Notes under the pieces: model-generated
Seen by the model: the letters and a program-made list of their open reading frames with translations, nothing else
What the model was told of the DNA's origin: nothing
The model's database searches: none
Program-made: the position numbers and the translations under genes
Part shown: positions 1 through 8,577 of the stretch, one piece after another
Position numbering within the stretch: the stretch's first letter is position 1
Layout: the number at the start of each line of letters is the position of its first letter
Source of the DNA: Actinomycetota bacterium
GTDB lineage: Bacteria; Actinomycetota; Thermoleophilia; Gaiellales; Gaiellaceae
DNA: 33,081 nucleotides
Assembly: GCA_005883335.1 (NCBI GenBank)
Contig: VAXM01000081.1
Location: 1-33,081 of the forward strand
Reading direction: 5' to 3'

Positions 1-168
1 GCCTTGCTCCAGCCGGGCACCTACCTCGAGCCGTTTGTCCTGCGTGCGCTCGGGCTCGCGAGGGAGGACGAGAAGCTCGTCGAGCAGGCGTTGAGTTCGT
101 TCGAGGCGCTCGGCCTGGAGTGGCACGCCGAGGAGACGAGGAAGCTAGGAGGGCTTGACGAAACCTAG
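1..168 (+). CDS. C-terminal end of a large cyclase/AAA-TPR-type regulator (partial)
   Basis: The window opens inside this gene; 55 codons remain before the TAG at 166-168. The tail contains YLEPFVLRALG, then an FEALGLEWHAEET stretch. In my recollection this resembles the extreme C-terminus of multidomain actinobacterial proteins that carry an adenylate/guanylate cyclase or LuxR domain with an AAA ATPase and TPR-like repeats. The helix pattern is alpha-alpha repeat-like. No catalytic residue is visible in the part present, so the family call is tentative. It converges with ddl across a 145-base gap that holds a perfect inverted repeat. Confidence 0.45.
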   Translation, partial: ALLQPGTYLEPFVLRALGLAREDEKLVEQALSSFEALGLEWHAEETRKLGGLDET

Positions 169-216
169 TCTGTGCCGTCGGGCCGCGCTGTCCGCCCCGA
201 GGCCGCGTCCTCAGTC

Positions 217-243
217 GTCCCTGTAGTTATCCACTACAGGGAC
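217..243. terminator. Perfect 10-bp inverted repeat between convergent genes
   Basis: Arms 217-226 (GTCCCTGTAG) and 234-243 (CTACAGGGAC) are exact reverse complements around a 7-base loop. The repeat sits in the tail-to-tail gap between the partial forward gene and ddl, the usual place for a shared terminator. Neither strand has a T-run after it, so a canonical intrinsic terminator is not shown. It could be a T-less actinobacterial terminator, a 3'-end stabiliser or a protein-binding palindrome. The rest of the 169-313 gap shows nothing recognisable. Confidence 0.5.
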
Positions 244-313
244 TCCGTGCGTCCTTGCCTCGGAACGGCCATCGCACCCCGACGACGAGCGAGGTTCCGC
301 CAATCCCTCCTAG

Positions 314-1330
314 CTAGTAGCTCAGGCGTGAGCGCCGCTCGTGCCGCTCCAGCGCGAGCTGGACGAGCCGGTCGACGAGCTCCGCGTAGGGGATGCCCGA
401 GTCTTCGAACAGCTTCGCGTAGACGCTCGTCGCGGTGAAGCCGGGGATCGTGTTCAGCTCGTTCAGGAGCACCTCGCGCTCGTCGCGGACGAAGAAGTCG
501 ACGCGCGCCATGCCCTCGCACTCGCCGGCGACGAAGGAACGGACGGCGAGCTCCTGCACGCGCTCGATTGTCTCCTGCGGCAGGCGTGGCGGGACGATCA
601 GGTCCATGCCGCCCTCTTCGTATTTCGCCGAGAAGTCGTACCAATCGGCGCCCTGGAACCCGTGCGAGACGATCTCGCCCGGGAGCGACGCGATCGGCTT
701 CTCGTTGCCGAGCACGCCGCACTCGACCTCGACTCCGGAGACGAACTCCTCGACCAGCACCTTCTCGTCGTGCCGGAACGCGAGCTCGACGGCCGGCCCC
801 AGCTCGTTCTCGGAGCCGACCTTCGTGATTCCGACCGACGACCCGAGCCGGGCCGGCTTGACGAAGACCGGGTAGCCGAACGGGTTCTCGGGTGCCTGGC
901 CCTGCCGCAGCGTGATGTTCCTGGTGACGGGGATGCCTCGGTCACGCATGACGGCCTTGAAGACGTCCTTGTCCATCGCGAGCGCCGAGCCGAGCACCCC
1001 GGCGCCGACGTACGGGACTCCCGCGAGCTCGAGCAGCCCCTGGACGGTGCCGTCCTCGCCGAAGGGACCGTGCAGCACCGGGAAGACGACGTCGACCTCG
1101 CCCAGCGTCGCGGGCACTTTCGACGTCGGCACGGGCAGCGTCTCCGCAACGGAGCCGTCGTCGGAGCCGGTGCCGAGCTCCCAGCGCCCGTCCCGCCCGA
1201 TCTCCACGGTGACGGTCTCGTAGCGCTCCGGGTCGAGCGCCTCGAGCACGGAGCGCGCCGAGGCGAGCGAGATCTCGTGCTCCGACGAGCGGCCGCCTAG
1301 GAGCACGGCAACGCGGACGCGCTTGCTCAC
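314..1330 (-). CDS. ddl: D-alanine--D-alanine ligase
   Basis: A 338-residue ATP-grasp enzyme that joins two D-alanines in the cytoplasm to make the dipeptide end of the peptidoglycan precursor. The N-terminus carries VLLGGRSSEHEISLASA, the family's first glycine-rich motif. FPVLHGPFGEDGTVQGLLE, the central KPARLGSSVGI nucleotide-binding segment and the C-terminal LLNELNTIPGFT metal-site region follow in the expected order. Length is normal. The start is GTG at 1330, whose bases overlap the pknB stop (GTGA), so the two genes are translationally coupled. Ending a PASTA-kinase operon with ddl ties precursor supply to the wall-sensing kinase. Identity is secure; only the operon placement is unusual. 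Confidence 0.96.
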   Translation of the reverse strand: MSKRVRVAVLLGGRSSEHEISLASARSVLEALDPERYETVTVEIGRDGRWELGTGSDDGSVAETLPVPTSKVPATLGEVDVVFPVLHGPFGEDGTVQGLLELAGVPYVGAGVLGSALAMDKDVFKAVMRDRGIPVTRNITLRQGQAPENPFGYPVFVKPARLGSSVGITKVGSENELGPAVELAFRHDEKVLVEEFVSGVEVECGVLGNEKPIASLPGEIVSHGFQGADWYDFSAKYEEGGMDLIVPPRLPQETIERVQELAVRSFVAGECEGMARVDFFVRDEREVLLNELNTIPGFTATSVYAKLFEDSGIPYAELVDRLVQLALERHERRSRLSY

Positions 1331-3252
1331 TGGCCGGGCGGGATGATGTGGCCGACGGTGATGGTCACGGTCGAGCCCTGCGGCGCCTTCGTGCCGCCGG
1401 TCGGGTTCTGCGAGAGCACGATCCCGTCGAGCCCGGGGTCCTGGACGTCCTGGTTCTGCACCGAGACCTTGAAGCCGGCGCTCTCGAGGGTCGAAGTCGC
1501 GGAATCCTGGTCCTGGTTCGTAACGTCCGGGACCGTCGACTGCTTCGGTCCCTTCGAGACGCTCAGCGTCACGGTCGCCCCGGGCGCGGCCGAGCCGGTC
1601 GGCTCCTGCGCGACCACGTTGTTCTTCGGCTGATCGCTGTCGACGTTCTTCCGCGCGACGGCGAAGCCGGCGCCCTGGAGCTGCGCGCTCGCCTGGTCGA
1701 ACGAGAGTCCGACCACGTACGGCACGCTAACAGGCTGCGGCCCGCTGGAGACATTGATCCGGACGCGTTTGCCTTTGAGGATCATCGTTCCGGCCGGCGG
1801 GTCCTGGGCCGTGACGGTGTCCGGCGCCTTGTTCGAGTGCACCTGATGGACATCCGGCTTCAATCCGGCCGTCGTGAGGGTGCCGACCGCGTCGTCGCGG
1901 GTCTTGCCGACGACGTCGGGCACCTCGACCTGTGGCGGCCCCCTCGAGACGGTGATGTCGACCGTGCTGTTCTTGGCGACGTGTGTGCCCTCGTTCGGGC
2001 TCTGGGCGAAGACGACCCCCTTCTCGACTGTCTCGCTCGTCTGTCGCGTGACGCGGGGCACGAGGTTCGCGTTCCGAATCTTCTGAACCGCTCGCGACTC
2101 GCGCAGGCCCTTGGCGAGCGGAACGGCCACGGTCTTGTTCGCGCCGAGCTGGTCCTGGATCTTCGTGTACGCGAACCAGGCCGCGGCGCCCGCGGCGGCG
2201 AGCAGGAGGACGGCGAGGATCCACGGCCAGACCGGCCGCCGCCGGCGTGGAGGCCCCTCGTAGCCGTAGTAGCCGGCAGGCGGGGTCCCGCCGGGAGGCG
2301 CAGGCCGGGTCGGTGCGGCCTCGCTCGGGCGCGTGATCACGGACGTCGGCGCCGCGGCGATCACGCCTGAGCCGGAAAGAACGGCCGTGGCCGCCTCCGC
2401 CGTCTCGCTGCCGACCGGCATGCCCGTGAGCACGCGCTCGAGGTCGGCGTCCATCTGCTCGGCCGACGGGTAGCGGTCGGCCGGATCCTTCGCTAGCGCA
2501 CGCAGCACGACGAGGTCGAGGTCGTGCGGCACCTCGGGTCGCAGCTCCGACGGCGGCTTCGGCACCTCGGAGAGGTGCTTCATCGCGATCTCGAGCGGCG
2601 TCTCGCCCGTGAACGGCACCTGGCCTGTGAGGAGCTCGTAGAGGACGACCCCGACGGAGTAGAGATCCGAGGTCTGGTCGACCGGTGCGCCGCGCGCCTG
2701 CTCGGGCGAGAGGTACTGCGCGGTGCCGATGATCGAGCCGACCTCCGTCATCTGGCTCGCACCGGAGCGGGCGATCCCGAAGTCCGTCACTTTCAGGCGC
2801 CCCTCCGGGCCGACCAGCACGTTGTGCGGCTTGATGTCGCGGTGCACGATCCCGTGCCGGTGCGCGAAGCCGACCGCCGCGAGGATCTGGCGCGCGTACT
2901 CGACCGACGTCTTCACCGGTGCGGGCCCGCGGCTGACGATCAGCTCCTTGAGCGATCGCCCGTCGAGGTACTCCATCGCGATGTAGTAGGTGCCCTCGGC
3001 CGTGCCGCGGTCGTAGACGGAGACGATGTTCGGGTGCGAGAGCCCGGCCGCGTTCTTGGCCTCGCGGCGGAAGCGCTCCACGAACGAGTCGTCGGCGGCG
3101 TGCCGGTCGTTGAGGATCTTGATCGCGACGCGGCGGCCGAGCTCCTGGTCCTCGGCCAGGTAGACGTCCGCCATCCCGCCCGTGCCGAGCTTGCGCACGA
3201 TCCGGTAGCGCCCGTCGAAGACGGTGCCGATCAGGGTGTCAGAGACAGCCAT
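1327..3252 (-). CDS. pknB: PASTA-domain Ser/Thr protein kinase (PknB type)
   Basis: A 641-residue membrane kinase that senses peptidoglycan or lipid II and phosphorylates wall and division proteins. The kinase domain covers residues 17-275: glycine loop LGTGGMADVY, Lys45 in VAIKIL, catalytic HRDIKPHN at 137-144, DFG at 157-159 and activation segment ending GTAQYLSPEQ. A Pro-rich juxtamembrane stretch leads to one transmembrane helix at about 341-362. Four PASTA repeats follow outside the cell (about 375-641), marked by the recurring VPDV/VPYV and SxGP elements. I chose ATG 3252 because it directly precedes the conserved TLIGTVFDGRYRIVRKLG start; a longer frame to 3429 encodes unrelated residues. 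It follows pbpA after 127 bases and overlaps ddl by 4. A short upstream TAACCT may be its -10 box. Confidence 0.96.
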   Translation of the reverse strand: MAVSDTLIGTVFDGRYRIVRKLGTGGMADVYLAEDQELGRRVAIKILNDRHAADDSFVERFRREAKNAAGLSHPNIVSVYDRGTAEGTYYIAMEYLDGRSLKELIVSRGPAPVKTSVEYARQILAAVGFAHRHGIVHRDIKPHNVLVGPEGRLKVTDFGIARSGASQMTEVGSIIGTAQYLSPEQARGAPVDQTSDLYSVGVVLYELLTGQVPFTGETPLEIAMKHLSEVPKPPSELRPEVPHDLDLVVLRALAKDPADRYPSAEQMDADLERVLTGMPVGSETAEAATAVLSGSGVIAAAPTSVITRPSEAAPTRPAPPGGTPPAGYYGYEGPPRRRRPVWPWILAVLLLAAAGAAAWFAYTKIQDQLGANKTVAVPLAKGLRESRAVQKIRNANLVPRVTRQTSETVEKGVVFAQSPNEGTHVAKNSTVDITVSRGPPQVEVPDVVGKTRDDAVGTLTTAGLKPDVHQVHSNKAPDTVTAQDPPAGTMILKGKRVRINVSSGPQPVSVPYVVGLSFDQASAQLQGAGFAVARKNVDSDQPKNNVVAQEPTGSAAPGATVTLSVSKGPKQSTVPDVTNQDQDSATSTLESAGFKVSVQNQDVQDPGLDGIVLSQNPTGGTKAPQGSTVTITVGHIIPPGQ

Positions 3253-3325
3253 CGCTAAATCAGAGGTTAGAGACCATGCCGGTAGGGGGTCCGTTTCCGT
3301 AGTACGCCCAGACGCTGCGTTAGAC

Positions 3326-3352
3326 GGCCGCGCCGGCCAAGCCGTCGCGGCC
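3326..3352 (-). other. Strong GC hairpin in the pbpA-pknB gap
   Basis: Arms 3326-3332 (GGCCGCG) and 3346-3352 (CGCGGCC) pair. After one mismatch an inner 4-bp stem CGGC/GCCG closes a 3-base loop. It lies in the only sizeable gap (127 bases) of an operon otherwise built with 4-base overlaps. No T-run follows on the minus strand, so it is probably not a full intrinsic terminator. A processing site, partial attenuator or RNA-stability element separating pbpA from pknB-ddl are all possible. Confidence 0.4.
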
Positions 3353-3379
3353 TCTTGGTCGGCGTCGCAAGCGAGCGCC

Positions 3380-4867
3380 TCACGGACCCGACCTGCCTGT
3401 GAGCAGCGATTCCATGATTGCCTTAGCAATCGGCGCGGCCGTTGTCCCGCCGGCGCCGGTCTGGTCTTGGAGTACTACAGCGACCGCGACACGCGGTGCA
3501 TCCGCAGGCGCGAACGCCACGAACCAGGTCGTGTTGAGGCGGCCGCCCGTCTCGGCGGTTCCCGTCTTCCCGGCCACCTTGATGCCCGGAATTTGCGCTG
3601 CCGTGCCGGTGCCGCCGGTCACGACGGCCTGCATCATCTGGTTCAGCGCGGCCGCGGTGGTGGTCTTCATCGCGCGCTTGTACTTGTGCGGCTTCGTGCG
3701 CGTGACGGTCCCGCCACCTGGAGCCGTCACGCGTTGCACCACGTAGGGGCGCATCACGACACCGCTATTTGCGACTCCCGCCGCGACCATCGCCATCTGC
3801 AGCGGCGTCGTGAGCATCCGCTCCTGGCCGAAGGCGAGGCGGCCGGGGTCGACCTGCGTCTCGGCGTGACGCGGGTCGAAGAGCCTGCCGTGGTCGTACA
3901 GCCCGCTCGGGGCCCGCTCGTTCGAGGGAGTCTCGAGCGGCGGATCCTTGTAGAAGCCGAAGCGCTTGGAGGCGTTGAGGATCGACTGCGCGCCGATCGT
4001 CTTGCCGATCTCGCAGAAGACGGCGTTGATCGAGTGCTCGAGCGCCTGCAGGAAGTTGACCGGGCCGAAACTCTCCACGCGGCCCTGGTCGGCGAAGTTG
4101 TTCACCTTCCGGCCGTACTCGATGCAGTAGCCCTTGTCGACGAAGCTCGAGTTGATCGTGTAGCGGCCGGAGTCGAGCGCGGCGGTGCTCGTCACGACCT
4201 TGAAGCTCGACCCGGGCACGAAGAGGCCGGCGGTCGCGCGGTTCAACAGTCGCGAAGCGGGCTGGCACGGCGCCCCCGCGCGCGCGATCGCGCCGAAATT
4301 CGATTCGACGAGGTTCGGGTTGAAGGTCGGCTGTGATGCCATCGCGAGCACCGCTCCGGTCCGCGGGTCGAGCGCGACGGCGGCTCCGCACTTGCCCGCG
4401 AGCTGGGCCATCGCGACGCGTTGTGCACGCGGACGAACGGTCAGCCAGAGATCGTTGCCCTTGATCGTCGCGCCCCGCAGCTGGGTGAGCGTCTTGTCCA
4501 GGATCGTCTTCAGGTTCGTGTTCGAGCCCGTCAGGTAGTCGTTCTCCGACGCCTCGAGGCCCGTGCGGGAGCGGGAGAGCGTCGAGTAGCCGACGAGGTT
4601 GGCGAAGAGGCCCGCCTTTGGATAGCGCCGGAAATAGACGGTCTGCCCCGACTTCGTCTTCTTCTTCCGGTTGGTCGCGAGGATCTCGCCGTCGGCGGCG
4701 CGGATCAGCCCGCGCTTGATCGAGAACTGCGCGACGAGCTTGATCGCGTTGTCCTGACGGTCGGCCAGCCCTGCGGCCGCCCAGGTCTGCCAGTACGTCG
4801 TCCCGACGATCAGCGCGCCGATCAGCGCGAGACCGAGGAGAGCCAGTTGGGCGATCTGCTTGTTCAT
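3380..4867 (-). CDS. pbpA: Class B penicillin-binding protein (peptidoglycan transpeptidase)
   Basis: A 495-residue membrane-anchored D,D-transpeptidase that cross-links peptidoglycan. One N-terminal transmembrane segment (about residues 6-28) is followed by the PBP dimerisation region, including RGLIRAADGEILA. The transpeptidase domain has all three active-site motifs in order: SSFK (in PGSSFKVVTS), SIN (in EHSINAVFCEIG) and KTG (in AGKTGTAETG). Length matches mycobacterial PbpA. The start ATG at 4867 overlaps the stop of the upstream polymerase gene (ATGA). That coupling fits the known pairing of a SEDS glycan polymerase with a class B PBP. It is a likely target, with its partner, of the flanking kinase and phosphatase. 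Confidence 0.95.
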   Translation of the reverse strand: MNKQIAQLALLGLALIGALIVGTTYWQTWAAAGLADRQDNAIKLVAQFSIKRGLIRAADGEILATNRKKKTKSGQTVYFRRYPKAGLFANLVGYSTLSRSRTGLEASENDYLTGSNTNLKTILDKTLTQLRGATIKGNDLWLTVRPRAQRVAMAQLAGKCGAAVALDPRTGAVLAMASQPTFNPNLVESNFGAIARAGAPCQPASRLLNRATAGLFVPGSSFKVVTSTAALDSGRYTINSSFVDKGYCIEYGRKVNNFADQGRVESFGPVNFLQALEHSINAVFCEIGKTIGAQSILNASKRFGFYKDPPLETPSNERAPSGLYDHGRLFDPRHAETQVDPGRLAFGQERMLTTPLQMAMVAAGVANSGVVMRPYVVQRVTAPGGGTVTRTKPHKYKRAMKTTTAAALNQMMQAVVTGGTGTAAQIPGIKVAGKTGTAETGGRLNTTWFVAFAPADAPRVAVAVVLQDQTGAGGTTAAPIAKAIMESLLTGRSGP

Positions 4868-6126
4868 CTGGCGGGTGCGTTCGAGCGGTTGGAGATCAGC
4901 AGGAGCCCGGCGAGGAGCACGAAGTTGGCGACGACGCTCGACCCCCCGTAGCTGACGAACGGAAGCGTCACGCCCGTCAGCGGGATCATCCTCAGGATCC
5001 CGCCGACGATGATGAACGTCTGCAGGGCGAACGAGAACGTCAGCCCGGCCGCGAGCAGCTTCGAGAAGCCGTCGTCGGCGAGCATCGCGACCTTCATGCC
5101 GCGCGCGATGAAGAGCATGAAGACGAGCAGCAGCGCCGCGGCGCCGACCAGGCCGAGCTCCTGGGCGATCGCCGAGTAGATGAAGTCGGTGTTCGCTGAC
5201 GGGATCAGCGTCGCGCCGTTCGTCGTCGTGAACGTGCCCTTGCCGAGGCCCGCGCCGCCGAAGCCCCCGTTCGAGATCGAGTAGAGCGACTGCGTGATCT
5301 GGTATCCGCTCGTGTGGATGTGGGGCCACGGGTCGATCCAGATCTCGACGCGGGTGCGGACGTGGCCGATCAGTTTGTAGGCACCGGCTGCGCCGCCCAC
5401 GAACAGCACCCCGCCGATCAGGACGTACGCGAGCCGTCCCGTGGCGACGTAGAGCATCGCCAGGAAGATCCCGAAGTAGAGAAGCGCCGAGCCGAGGTCG
5501 TTCGTCTCGACGAGGACGAGCATCGCGCCGCCCCAGATCACGAGCAGCGGGCCGAAGTCCTTCAAGCGCCCCTGGGCGAGCACCTCGCGCTTCTCCCGCA
5601 GGTAGCCGGCGAGGAAGACGATCAGCAGCACCTTCGCGATCTCGCCGGGCTGGAACTGGAGCGAGCCGAAGTGGATCCAGAGCCGCGCGCCGTTGATCGA
5701 CTGCCCGAACACGGGCAGCGCCGGCAGGACGAGCAGGCCGATCGCGGCCAGGCCGAAGAGGTACTTGTAGCTCTCGAGCCGCCGGTAGTCGCGGTGGAGG
5801 AGGAACAGCGTCGCGGCGAGCGCGCCGACGGCGACGACGATCCAGAGGCCCTGGCGGAAGGCGTCGGTCGGGTCGAGCCGGTAGATCTCCGTCAGGCCGA
5901 CCGCGGTCAGCAGCGCGGCCATCGGCAAGAGGTATGGATCAGCGTTGGGGACGGTAAGCCGGGAGACCAGGTGCGCGGCCAGGTAGAGCGCGAAGAAGAA
6001 TCCCGCGTAGGCGAGGGAGCCAGTCGAGACGACCGCCTGCCGCGCGATGTAGACGCTCGCGAAGCCGATCGCGGTCAGCATCCCGACGACGATCAGGTTC
6101 GCGAGCTCGCGGTTCCTCAGGCTCAT
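4864..6126 (-). CDS. rodA: SEDS-family peptidoglycan glycosyltransferase (RodA/FtsW)
   Basis: A 420-residue polytopic membrane protein with about ten to twelve hydrophobic helices. It polymerises lipid II into glycan strands. SEDS hallmarks are visible: GARLWIHFGSLQFQPGEIAK, the VETNDLGSALLYFG segment with its conserved acidic residue, NTDFIYSAIAQELGLVG, and the C-terminal PFVSYGGSSVVANF. The gene lies between pstP and pbpA with ATGA overlaps on both sides, the conserved actinobacterial order, which favours RodA over FtsW as the name. Sequence alone does not separate elongation from division roles. Confidence 0.94.
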   Translation of the reverse strand: MSLRNRELANLIVVGMLTAIGFASVYIARQAVVSTGSLAYAGFFFALYLAAHLVSRLTVPNADPYLLPMAALLTAVGLTEIYRLDPTDAFRQGLWIVVAVGALAATLFLLHRDYRRLESYKYLFGLAAIGLLVLPALPVFGQSINGARLWIHFGSLQFQPGEIAKVLLIVFLAGYLREKREVLAQGRLKDFGPLLVIWGGAMLVLVETNDLGSALLYFGIFLAMLYVATGRLAYVLIGGVLFVGGAAGAYKLIGHVRTRVEIWIDPWPHIHTSGYQITQSLYSISNGGFGGAGLGKGTFTTTNGATLIPSANTDFIYSAIAQELGLVGAAALLLVFMLFIARGMKVAMLADDGFSKLLAAGLTFSFALQTFIIVGGILRMIPLTGVTLPFVSYGGSSVVANFVLLAGLLLISNRSNAPAR

Positions 6127-7295
6127 TTCCCCAGCTGCTCCTCGTAGCTGCGCACCTCGTCCATTGCGGAAGACTCGCTGCGCAGGCTGTGGTCGAAGAG
6201 TTTCTTCCGCTCCGAACGACTGAGCTGGGCGGTCAGCAGCGGGCTCTCGTAGACCGTGCGGTAGAGGTGGACGTTGCCGGCGATGTTCCAGGGGACGCCT
6301 TGGTAGACCGCGACGTGGCCATCCGGCTCCGCGCCGACGAAGTGCGAGCGCCAGAGGCCCCAGACTCCGAGGCCGCCGGCGACCAGGACGAGGAGCAGCA
6401 GCAGGGAGACGAAGACGACGCGGCGCCGGACCGGGTGCTCCCTGCGCTCGCGGCCTCTCCGCCCGGTCTGGACGGCGGGAACCGCGTCGAGCTCGTCGAG
6501 GGTGGCGTCATCACCCGTTTCAGCGCCTGCCTCTTGCTCGGGAGGAGGCAAGACCACGGTCCGCTCACCCGCATCCTCTTCTGCCTGGAGCTCGAAGAAG
6601 ACGACGGTGATGTTGTCCTCGCCGCCGCCCTTGTTCGCCGCGCGCACGAGGGCCTTGGCGGCGGCGCGGACGTCGTCGCGGTGGCGGCGGATCTCCTCGA
6701 GGATTCCTTCGTCGCTCACCATGGAGGTGAGCCCGTCCGAGCAGATCATGAAGAGGTCGCCGGGCTTGGAGTCGATCGAGAACGTGTCGACGTCGACGTC
6801 CGGGTCGGTCCCGAGCGCGCGCGTCACGACCGAGCGCTGCGGATGCGTCTCGGCGTCCTCGGGCGAGAGCCTGCCGCTGCGAACGAGCTCGGCGACGAGC
6901 GAATGGTCCTCGGTCAGCTGCTCGAGCTTGCCGTCGCGCACGAGGTACGCGCGCGAGTCGCCCACGTGACCGATCCAGACGCGGCCCTCCTCGAAGAGCG
7001 CGACGGTCATCGTCGTGCCCATCCCCGAGAGGGACGCGTCCTCAGACTGGCGCTGGTAGACGCGTCGGTTCGCTTCCTGGATCAGCTCGTCGACGCGGCG
7101 CCGGCCGTCGCCGCGACCATCGCTCGAGTCGTCGCGTACCGCCGCAGCGGCGAGGCTCGACGCCAGCTCGCCGGCCTGAGCGCCGCCGATCCCGTCGGCG
7201 ACCGCGAACAGCGGGGGCTCGCAGACGTAGGCGTCCTCGTTGTGCCGGCGCCTGCGGCCGGGATCCGTGACTGCGGCGCTTTGCCCGAGATTCAA
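6123..7295 (-). CDS. pstP: PP2C-family Ser/Thr protein phosphatase (PstP type)
   Basis: A 390-residue membrane phosphatase that reverses phosphorylation by the flanking kinases. The cytoplasmic PP2C domain (about 1-240) shows the metal-site motifs RRRHNEDAY, VADGIGG, GMGTTM, GHVGDSRAY, CSDGLT and GEDNITVVF. An acidic linker and a basic stretch precede one transmembrane helix near residues 292-315, then a roughly 75-residue extracytoplasmic tail, as in mycobacterial PstP. The start is TTG at 7295, chosen because it overlaps the fhaB stop as TTGA, begins exactly at the conserved N-terminus and has GAGG a few bases upstream. The rare TTG start may lower its translation relative to its neighbours. 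Confidence 0.94.
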   Translation of the reverse strand: MNLGQSAAVTDPGRRRRHNEDAYVCEPPLFAVADGIGGAQAGELASSLAAAAVRDDSSDGRGDGRRRVDELIQEANRRVYQRQSEDASLSGMGTTMTVALFEEGRVWIGHVGDSRAYLVRDGKLEQLTEDHSLVAELVRSGRLSPEDAETHPQRSVVTRALGTDPDVDVDTFSIDSKPGDLFMICSDGLTSMVSDEGILEEIRRHRDDVRAAAKALVRAANKGGGEDNITVVFFELQAEEDAGERTVVLPPPEQEAGAETGDDATLDELDAVPAVQTGRRGRERREHPVRRRVVFVSLLLLLVLVAGGLGVWGLWRSHFVGAEPDGHVAVYQGVPWNIAGNVHLYRTVYESPLLTAQLSRSERKKLFDHSLRSESSAMDEVRSYEEQLGK

Positions 7296-7783
7296 GCTTC
7301 GTACCTCAGCTCGGTCTCGCCGATGCGGACGATGTCACCTGCGGTGAGCCGTTTCGGCCGAGTCAGGCGGATCCCGTTCAGATAGGTGCCGTTGGTCGAG
7401 CCGATGTCCTCGAGCCAGACCCCGTCGCGACGCGGCTCGAGGCGCGCGTGCGACGAGGAGGCGTACTCGTCGCGCTTCAGCTCGACGTCGTTCTGAGAGC
7501 TCCTGCCGAAGGTCAGCGGCGATGCGTCGAGATCCCACTCGTCCCCCTCGGTAAGCGCCGGGCTCTTCACCACGACGATCTTCCCGGCCTCGATGTGCGG
7601 CGCCTCGCCACCGAGCCCGGGGATCGAGCCTGGCGCGAGCACGAAGCTTTCCTGCGGGAGGCGCAAGTCGCGGGCGGCCGTCCGCACGATGCGCCAGATG
7701 AACAGGTAGAGGAGGACGAGGAAGGCGATTTTGAGAAGGAGCAGCGCCTCCTCGACCGCGATCGAGCCTGGCAGGGCGGTCAC
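7292..7783 (-). CDS. fhaB: Membrane-anchored FHA-domain protein (FhaB/FipA type)
   Basis: A 163-residue protein with one N-terminal transmembrane helix (about residues 11-33) and a C-terminal FHA phosphothreonine-binding domain. FHA signatures are FGRSSQNDVEL, SSSHARLE and DIGSTNGTYLNG. FHA proteins of this operon recruit phosphorylated partners of PknA/PknB. I use GTG 7783: it gives a GTGA overlap with the fhaA stop and a protein that starts just before the membrane helix. A longer frame to 7984 only reads through the fhaA coding region. It overlaps pstP downstream by 4 bases. Confidence 0.93.
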   Translation of the reverse strand: MTALPGSIAVEEALLLLKIAFLVLLYLFIWRIVRTAARDLRLPQESFVLAPGSIPGLGGEAPHIEAGKIVVVKSPALTEGDEWDLDASPLTFGRSSQNDVELKRDEYASSSHARLEPRRDGVWLEDIGSTNGTYLNGIRLTRPKRLTAGDIVRIGETELRYEA

Positions 7784-8547
7784 TCCGTCTCCCGCCGGAA
7801 GACGAGCTCGGTCGAGCCGAGCGTGATGCGATCGCCCTGCCGCAGCTTCGCCCGCTTCTGGCGCCGCCCGTTCACCTCCATCCCGTTGGTCGAGTCGAGG
7901 TCGATCACCCAGTAGGCGGCGCCTTCCTGCCGAACCTCCGCGTGTCGACGCGAGACGTTCGGGTCGGGCAGCTGGATGTCGCACTCCTTCGAGCGTCCGA
8001 TGACGGCCTGGCCGCCGTCGAGCTCGTGTTTCGTGCCGTTGAACGTCAGGCTGACGGTCTCGCGGCCTAGGCCGAGCTCCTCAGCCGAGACGGCTTCGGT
8101 CTCCACGGGCGGCTTGCGGTAGACCATCGTCGCCCCGGGCTCCGGCTGCGAGGGCGGCTCGCCGGGCTGCGGAGCGGCTCCCTGCACCATTCGCGTCGCG
8201 ATCCCGAACTCGCCCATCTCGAGGTCGTCGTCGGTCTCGAACTGGACGACCGGATCGGAGAGCAGCTCGTAGCGCTCGCGGCGCGCGTTCTCGGCGAGGT
8301 ACTGCTGCAGCTCGCTTCGCAGCGAGTCCTCGTAGCTCGCGAACTGCTCTCGGTCGGACGGCGCGAGGTAGACCGTGTACTCGTTCGGCGCGTAGACGCG
8401 CGAGACGGAGATGACGCGGTGATCCTCCATCTCCTTGACGAGCTTGCGCGCCAGCTCGACCGGCTGCACGTGCGTCCGGAAAGCGCGCCCGAAGACGCCC
8501 TCGAAGAGGCCTTCGATCTTGTGCTCGATGTTCCGCAGGACGCTCAT
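7780..8547 (-). CDS. fhaA: DUF3662 plus FHA-domain protein (FhaA type)
   Basis: A 255-residue cytoplasmic adaptor. The N-terminal 120 residues match DUF3662: they begin SVLRNIEHKIEGLFEGVFGR and contain QPVELARKLVKEMEDH and VYAPNEYTVYLAP. A Pro-rich linker follows, then a C-terminal FHA domain with IGRSKECDIQLPD, VSRRHAEVR and LDSTNGMEVNG. In mycobacteria FhaA binds phosphorylated MviN/MurJ and regulates peptidoglycan synthesis; that role is inferred here from family and position. ATG 8547 lies 30 bases after the upstream kinase stop, and the gene overlaps fhaB by GTGA. Confidence 0.95.
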   Translation of the reverse strand: MSVLRNIEHKIEGLFEGVFGRAFRTHVQPVELARKLVKEMEDHRVISVSRVYAPNEYTVYLAPSDREQFASYEDSLRSELQQYLAENARRERYELLSDPVVQFETDDDLEMGEFGIATRMVQGAAPQPGEPPSQPEPGATMVYRKPPVETEAVSAEELGLGRETVSLTFNGTKHELDGGQAVIGRSKECDIQLPDPNVSRRHAEVRQEGAAYWVIDLDSTNGMEVNGRRQKRAKLRQGDRITLGSTELVFRRETE

Positions 8548-8577
8548 CGGACCCCGGTTCTACCCGGGCCTTGAACT

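Noticed and set aside
3253-3429. N-terminal extension of pknB to 3429
   Set aside because: The extra 59 residues overlap the end of pbpA and show no kinase-family similarity; ATG 3252 begins exactly at the conserved start.
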